Source: Bacteroidales bacterium
Lineage (GTDB): Bacteria; Bacteroidota; Bacteroidia; Bacteroidales; ML635J-15
DNA length: 18,994 nt
NCBI GenBank assembly: GCA_028696755.1
Contig: JAQVGK010000009.1
Coordinates: 1-18,994, forward strand
Direction of reading: 5' to 3'
The notes beneath the pieces are model-generated. The model saw nothing but the letters and a program-made list of their open reading frames with translations, did no database searches and was not told where the DNA came from. Below are positions 14,207 to 18,994 of this stretch, one piece after another; the stretch's first letter is position 1; the number at the start of each line of letters is the position of its first letter. Position numbers and translations under genes: made by a program.

Positions 14207-16304
14207 CGTTATTGGCGAGCTGAACAGCGATGTGTGCATTTGCCGGAACTGGGTACAAACTAATACTGTTTAAAGGATTTTGAGCAGTTAAACCACATAT
14301 TTCAACTGTAATAACAATTGTATCAACTGCAGTACAGTTGTCGTCGGTAAGTGTAACATAAACATTTTCAATTCCTACTGCTGAATAGTTTAGCTCTTGT
14401 GTATTTGTGATAGATCCAGCACTCCAAGAGTATGAATTGTAACCTGTGTTAGCTTCCAAAATATGTGTTTCGTTTGCGCATAATGTTGTGTCGTTTATCC
14501 CTGTGGTTAACTGTGGATAAACTGTTGCATGAAGATTTATTACGCTATCAACTTCAGGAGTTGAAGATTCCAAAACAAACTGATAATCTCCACTTTGCGT
14601 TAAAACAGTCCCATTATACTCTGTGCCGTAACAAAAGTTTTGTGTCTGCTCATTAATAAACGGACATAAATTTCCATATTTAGCAATAAACATTTTAAAT
14701 CCTCCGCCGTGGATGTAATGGTCGCCAAATGTTAAACCGTAATCGTAAGTGCCAGTTGTAAAAATCTCACCCCAGTTATTAACGCGGGTGTCGTATGGGT
14801 ACAGCTTGTCAGAGCCAGAGCAAGAGCTTTCAACGGCAATAGTGCTAACTTGATTTCCATCTCTATCCCATGTGCAAATATTTAACCCACCAGTTCCTAT
14901 TGGATAACTGAAATATTGTTCTGCATGCGTAAATTCAGCATTCCACCTTACAGTTCCATAAATTAAATCGTCATGAAGATCTAAACTACTTATCCGACTA
15001 TATCTTGCGTAAGGTGCTTTCATCCATTTGTAATTTCCTTCCATATCATAATTAGCTAAAAAGCTTGATATACTAACTGCATTCGGATAATATGCAACTA
15101 ATGTATCTAAACCACCGAAAACTGTTCCAGTATTTGGGCCATTGGTTCTTACTGGAACTGCCCAACCACTAACATAAATATTATTAGTTTCTTCGTCAAG
15201 CAATAAAGATTCAAAAAAACAATTGCTTAACAAACCATCTTCACTATATCCTTTGGTCTGCTGAGTCCAGAGCACTTCTCCATCACTGTTCATCTTTAAT
15301 AAATAACCAACAGCATTATCGTTCATGTATGTTTCAAGGTGCTGTCCGTTGCCAAGATCTACTTCGACTGGATTAGGTTCTGTGCCAAGTGTATTATTAG
15401 TTTGCAAATAGCCAACCATATATAGGTTGTTTTGAGAGTCGCAGACCATATCTAAAAAGTCCATGGAGGTAGAAAAGTTATCTGGATCATTGATTTCATA
15501 TACAATTGGCTTAAACCATAAAAAGTTAAAATTTTGATCTAGTTTTAACAAATAATATTGATAATATCCATTTTCATAAATCGGACTAATAGTATCAGTT
15601 ATAGGAATTTCATTATGAAACAACACTGAGGTTTGCTCATTAGTTAACCGAGCAAGTAAATAATAATTATCTTCATTATCAATTACGAATGCTCTTTGAT
15701 TAGTTTGATTGTTCCAAAGATACCAAATTTGATTAGTTTTAGCAATATTGTCATTATAAAGGCTAAAAAGGTTGTAATCAATAATATTACCTTGTAAATC
15801 CATTTTTATCAGGTATGAATAATTTCTATATGGAATCCAAGGGAATATACTATTCTGAGGATAGTCTTGAACAAGTATTGAACCTATCACCAATGTATCA
15901 AGAAACCACGTTTTATAGAAATTATCAATTCTACAAGATCCTGATAAATACAAGTATTCATCTTTCAAAATCATATAACAAGCTTGATCATTTGATTGTT
16001 CGCTATTGCTAATAGCTTTTGACCAACTTACTTGACCTGTGCAATCGAATTTTGCAACAAAACTACCTCTGGAACCATCAATAAAATGTGTAAGTGTGCT
16101 ATCATTAAATGCAGTACCAGCACCATAAGTCCCAAAAAGATAAGAATTCCCATTATTATCTGTAACTAAATTGCGTGGCATATTATTATCTGTTGGATCG
16201 CTACCACTCTCTCCGCCAAATGAATTTGCAAATTGCCAAGATTGAGCATTTAAGATAAATGTTAAGAACATATTCAATACGAGTATAATAATTGAATTTT
16301 TCAT
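14034..16304 (-). CDS. T9SS-secreted beta-propeller-like protein
   Basis: 756 residues. Signal peptide 1-20 (core IIILVLNMFLTFILN, cleavage after NAQ). Residues 25-540 hold repeated strands of the type L-x-K-M/L-D-x-x-G-x-x-x-W (YLIKMDLQGN, YLLKLDQNFNFLW, YLLKMNSDGEVLW, FLANYDMEGNYKW), as in SBBP/WD-like propellers. An Ig-like domain follows (about 595-670, with LCANETHILEANTGYNSYSW), then a T9SS type A sorting domain (676-756: SLYPVPANAHIAVQL, VFNLQGQLI, TPGQYIIYV, end GGFVKE). The tail directs passage through the T9SS and anchoring to the cell surface. The ATG start is supported by the signal peptide. Its 3' end is duplicated beyond the nuclease pair. A binding or structural surface role is inferred. 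Confidence 0.88.
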   Translation of the reverse strand: MKNSIIILVLNMFLTFILNAQSWQFANSFGGESGSDPTDNNMPRNLVTDNNGNSYLFGTYGAGTAFNDSTLTHFIDGSRGSFVAKFDCTGQVSWSKAISNSEQSNDQACYMILKDEYLYLSGSCRIDNFYKTWFLDTLVIGSILVQDYPQNSIFPWIPYRNYSYLIKMDLQGNIIDYNLFSLYNDNIAKTNQIWYLWNNQTNQRAFVIDNEDNYYLLARLTNEQTSVLFHNEIPITDTISPIYENGYYQYYLLKLDQNFNFLWFKPIVYEINDPDNFSTSMDFLDMVCDSQNNLYMVGYLQTNNTLGTEPNPVEVDLGNGQHLETYMNDNAVGYLLKMNSDGEVLWTQQTKGYSEDGLLSNCFFESLLLDEETNNIYVSGWAVPVRTNGPNTGTVFGGLDTLVAYYPNAVSISSFLANYDMEGNYKWMKAPYARYSRISSLDLHDDLIYGTVRWNAEFTHAEQYFSYPIGTGGLNICTWDRDGNQVSTIAVESSCSGSDKLYPYDTRVNNWGEIFTTGTYDYGLTFGDHYIHGGGFKMFIAKYGNLCPFINEQTQNFCYGTEYNGTVLTQSGDYQFVLESSTPEVDSVINLHATVYPQLTTGINDTTLCANETHILEANTGYNSYSWSAGSITNTQELNYSAVGIENVYVTLTDDNCTAVDTIVITVEICGLTAQNPLNSISLYPVPANAHIAVQLANNEKITAYSVFNLQGQLIKTESVNSSDNFGFSVADFTPGQYIIYVKTENGIYSGGFVKE

Positions 16305-16351
16305 AATAAAGAATTAAAATATAAAAATAATCAAAATTGCGTATAAAAGCA

Positions 16352-16384
16352 AAAAAACTTACGGAGATTTCTCCCCGTAAGTTT
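16352..16384 (-). terminator. Rho-independent terminator
   Basis: Minus-strand stem AAACTTACGG (16384-16375) with CCGTAAGTTT (16364-16355) and a 10-nt loop, followed by a T-run. It lies 10 nt after the stop at 16394 of the large T9SS gene and separates it from the 756-residue gene. Confidence 0.85.
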
Positions 16385-16393
16385 TAAAATAAA

Positions 16394-18994
16394 CTATCGT
16401 TTAACAAATTTGAGATACTGGCATTTGCCTGATTTACTAATAACTTTGACAATGTAGTCTCCAGGTTGCAAATCAGAAATTACTATTAATTTTTCTGATA
16501 CAGTTTTTAACTTTTGACCTTTCATATCAAAAATTACCGCACTCGAAAACTCTGATTCACTGCAACTGACTGTTATTGTATTAATTGCTGGATTTGGATG
16601 TAAACTAAAATCTGTGCAGAAATATTGCTCTTTTTCAGGTGCTGAGTTAGAATCTTCATCTAAATTATCGAACAACATTGATTTCGCACCACCAGCAAGC
16701 TCTGATGCTGGAAAACAGATTTCAGTAACACATATCACATCATTTCTACATCCATAGACTCTGAAACAAATTTCCTCATGATTATCAATCAGAGATTGTA
16801 ACTCCAAAGGTGTAATTGCAAATAAGCCATCAATTATTCCAGTATATACATTATAACCATAGTTAAAAACTGTAACCTGATCACTATAAACTTGGACATT
16901 TGTCATGCCTGTCTGGAATTGCAGAACAAAGTCATAATAACTTAAAGCCGAATTTGACAGGTTTGTATTCAAATCTGCTGAGACAAAACTACCTTCACAT
17001 GTTTCAGTAATGCAATCATCCAGTATATCAGCAAGATTTACTGTTACTATTCTACTGCAAAAAACATGATTCTGATTGAAAACAAACTCAATTTGAATTG
17101 TCTGTGGTTCAAGACTTTCTAAGATAAATGAAAAACTTATATCCATTCCTGTGTTTGCTGGAATCGAAATTGGCAGTACTGGACTCAACAATGTTGTATT
17201 AACAATATTAATTTCTGTCAAAACTGCAGGAGAACTTGTTGACATATTAAAGAAGCCATATGTAAAGTCTAAAAACATTTCACATTCTCTTATGTCACAT
17301 CGTGGATTTCTTATTTTTATCCCAATCTCACAGGAATCACAAATTTCTTTTTCCATGATTTCAAGATCACCTGAGATAGTATGACACGCTCCGCCTGAAT
17401 ATTCTATATTCATATTATAAGTCCCAAAATTAGTAATTTGAAGCAATGTTCCTGGGTGTGGTATGTCAAGCCAGTCTTGTTGGACAATAATCATATTTCT
17501 TAACCATGCCCAATAATCAAAATATCCCATAGGTGGTAAAACAGTTTTAGGTAAGTCTTCAGGACAGAATTTAAAGCAACCTGTCATCAATTCGTTAAAA
17601 TCTGGAGGTTTTACAACATAAATTGTGTCGTATTCGGATCTACAACCTGTAATTGGATGAAGATAGTGCGCAAGATGATGGCCAGGGTTAAAGGTTAATG
17701 CTGTAAGACCATAATCTCCTGTGCTCCAGTATAACTGTTGCCCACTTATACTTTGCAAATTGACTGGTGGCTCGTGTAAACATTGGTTCGCACCAAATCC
17801 AATAGTTGGTGCTGCCGGTTTTGGATTTATTGTAATCGTGCGAACATCAGTACTGCTGCAATTAGTATTGCTAACTGTAAGGGTAACACTATAAACACCT
17901 GGAATTAATGATGACGCTGGTAAAGAAATGTTTGCAGTGTTATACACTGAATATCCAAGCCCTTCCCATAAATATGAATAATCGCCGGATTCTCCAAATA
18001 AACGAATAACATCCTCGGGACAATATACGTCATTACCACTAATTTGAGCAAATGGTGTATTGTCGAAACAAATATTTTCGATATAACTTTGAAACATGCA
18101 ATTATTGTTATCACTCATAGTGACATAATACGATCCTGTCTGTAAAAATGAATTAGGATTAAGACCTGTTGTTCCTGAAACTGGGTACCAGCTATAATTT
18201 ACAGTTCCACTTGGTATATTTTCAAAATTAAAACTAAATGGCCATTCTTCCCCAGAGCAGTATGGCCCAAGTTCTGACTCAAGTTGACCTATTAACCCAT
18301 TCGGATTTACCGTAATATTGTTTATAAAATTATCCAAACAACCAATGTTATCCTGAATATTCAAAGAGATTTCAATATTTTCATTACTTCCTAAAACTTC
18401 AAATGATTGTTCATTGTTAGGATTAAGGTTCTCAAATTCAGTATTAAAATCATATACCCAAGAAACTGCATTTGTTGAATTGTCAGTAAACTGTATTGGG
18501 CTACCCGAGCAATATGGACCAGGGCTTGTAATAAAGTTTGCATCACCACGAAGGTAGGTAACAGTAGTTGAAGTTGAGCAAGTGTATTGCTGCATATCAT
18601 GAGTATAAGTTATTGTAAGCCCTATTGTGTGAGTACCAGAGTTTACTGTTACAGGGCTAGTTGCTGGCAGTCCATCAACTGTCCATGCAACAGTGTTAAG
18701 AACAACATCTGTCATATAGTCGCTGTTGTTTGTAAGTTCGAGCTGCACTTGATTAGTACCAGCACAATTGTAGTTTACTAGGATAGCAGGAACAAGTGGG
18801 ACTTCAATTTCAACTTCTGCAAAATAACCGCAGCCTCCTATTTCTTCACCAGCTCTAACCATATAATATCCAGCATTTACAAATTCGGCTGTACAAACCT
18901 CGTTATTGGTTCCATTAAATGTCACTGAGCCTGGTTGCATTGCGTTTTGATAAAAAAACCAATCCAAAGGAACAGTTCCACTATGTCCAAATCG
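16394..18994 (-). CDS. Large T9SS-secreted Ig-like/PKD-type surface protein (5' end beyond window)
   Basis: The frame is open from the right edge, so the N-terminus and signal peptide are missing; 866 residues are visible. Successive Ig-like/PKD-type domains carry the SprB-like motifs GPYCSGSPIQFTDNS, GPYCSGEEWPFSF and YCPEDVIRLFG, with paired cysteines and ITINP/ITVNP joints. They are followed by a Cys-rich segment (CDSCEIGIKIRNPRCDIRECEM) and a T9SS type A sorting domain over the last 71 residues (FSLHPNPAINTITV, VIFDMKGQKL, LQPGDYIVKV, end LKFVKR). Such proteins are surface adhesins or gliding-type filaments in other Bacteroidota; the role here is inferred. A TTG at 18967 can be read as a start, but the frame continues upstream without a stop, so it is rejected. 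A terminator follows. Confidence 0.88.
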   Translation of the reverse strand, partial: RFGHSGTVPLDWFFYQNAMQPGSVTFNGTNNEVCTAEFVNAGYYMVRAGEEIGGCGYFAEVEIEVPLVPAILVNYNCAGTNQVQLELTNNSDYMTDVVLNTVAWTVDGLPATSPVTVNSGTHTIGLTITYTHDMQQYTCSTSTTVTYLRGDANFITSPGPYCSGSPIQFTDNSTNAVSWVYDFNTEFENLNPNNEQSFEVLGSNENIEISLNIQDNIGCLDNFINNITVNPNGLIGQLESELGPYCSGEEWPFSFNFENIPSGTVNYSWYPVSGTTGLNPNSFLQTGSYYVTMSDNNNCMFQSYIENICFDNTPFAQISGNDVYCPEDVIRLFGESGDYSYLWEGLGYSVYNTANISLPASSLIPGVYSVTLTVSNTNCSSTDVRTITINPKPAAPTIGFGANQCLHEPPVNLQSISGQQLYWSTGDYGLTALTFNPGHHLAHYLHPITGCRSEYDTIYVVKPPDFNELMTGCFKFCPEDLPKTVLPPMGYFDYWAWLRNMIIVQQDWLDIPHPGTLLQITNFGTYNMNIEYSGGACHTISGDLEIMEKEICDSCEIGIKIRNPRCDIRECEMFLDFTYGFFNMSTSSPAVLTEINIVNTTLLSPVLPISIPANTGMDISFSFILESLEPQTIQIEFVFNQNHVFCSRIVTVNLADILDDCITETCEGSFVSADLNTNLSNSALSYYDFVLQFQTGMTNVQVYSDQVTVFNYGYNVYTGIIDGLFAITPLELQSLIDNHEEICFRVYGCRNDVICVTEICFPASELAGGAKSMLFDNLDEDSNSAPEKEQYFCTDFSLHPNPAINTITVSCSESEFSSAVIFDMKGQKLKTVSEKLIVISDLQPGDYIVKVISKSGKCQYLKFVKR

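Noticed and set aside
18965..18967. TTG as the start of the large right-hand T9SS gene
   Set aside because: The frame stays open to the window edge, there is no signal peptide after the TTG, and the domain repeats begin immediately, so the gene is truncated by the window.
1..18994. tRNA, rRNA or riboswitch
   Set aside because: No cloverleaf-like or conserved rRNA or riboswitch core sequence was recognised on either strand.

Overview
The window looks like a chromosomal segment of an AT-rich Bacteroidota bacterium, probably a Bacteroidales/Marinilabiliales-type organism that uses the type IX secretion system (T9SS). This rests on two T9SS type A sorting domains, PKD/Ig-like surface proteins, a Bacteroidota 'tail fibre'-type GIGT-repeat protein, a CarboxypepD_reg-like protein, and promoters of the Bacteroidota form (TTTG-N19-21-TAnnTTTG). 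All supported genes are on the minus strand, so the description runs right to left along transcription.

Right part (18994-14034): the C-terminal 866 residues of a large Ig-like/PKD-type surface protein with a T9SS tail, a terminator hairpin, then a 756-residue secreted beta-propeller-like protein with a T9SS tail. Next (13958-11303) is a cassette of two co-directional genes, each with a PD-(D/E)XK-type nuclease domain: a NucS/DUF91-like protein with a DUF5655 C-terminus, and a YhcG/DUF1016 protein. It is flanked by direct repeats of about 250 bp, both carrying the 3' end and downstream DNA of the 756-residue gene. The left copy is a dead remnant, so the cassette looks inserted or recombined between this gene and the aminotransferase gene that follows.

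Middle (11277-7529): a class V PLP-dependent aminotransferase/cysteine desulfurase-like enzyme, a small secreted CarboxypepD_reg-like protein with an apparent TTG start, an intergenic hairpin cluster, and a lipoate-protein ligase. Next (7475-6630) is a lipoprotein gene interrupted by two in-frame stop codons. An intergenic region with degenerate direct and inverted repeats follows, then a 219-residue secreted, probably outer-membrane, protein with a good promoter and terminator.

Left part (5364-1): a well-formed promoter drives an apparent two-gene operon. The first gene encodes a 780-residue GIGT-repeat/tail-fibre-like protein. Its signal peptide is encoded across an (AG)10 dinucleotide tract. 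With 10 units the upstream ATG runs out of frame into a stop; with 9 or 12 units it would join the full signal peptide and the whole gene. This is the classic layout of a phase-variable surface gene. Five bases downstream starts a second gene, running off the left edge, for a secreted protein with a clan CD (CHAT/gingipain/caspase-like) His...Cys domain followed by PKD-like domains. The phase-variable operon and the repeat-flanked nuclease pair are the strongest candidates for further study.
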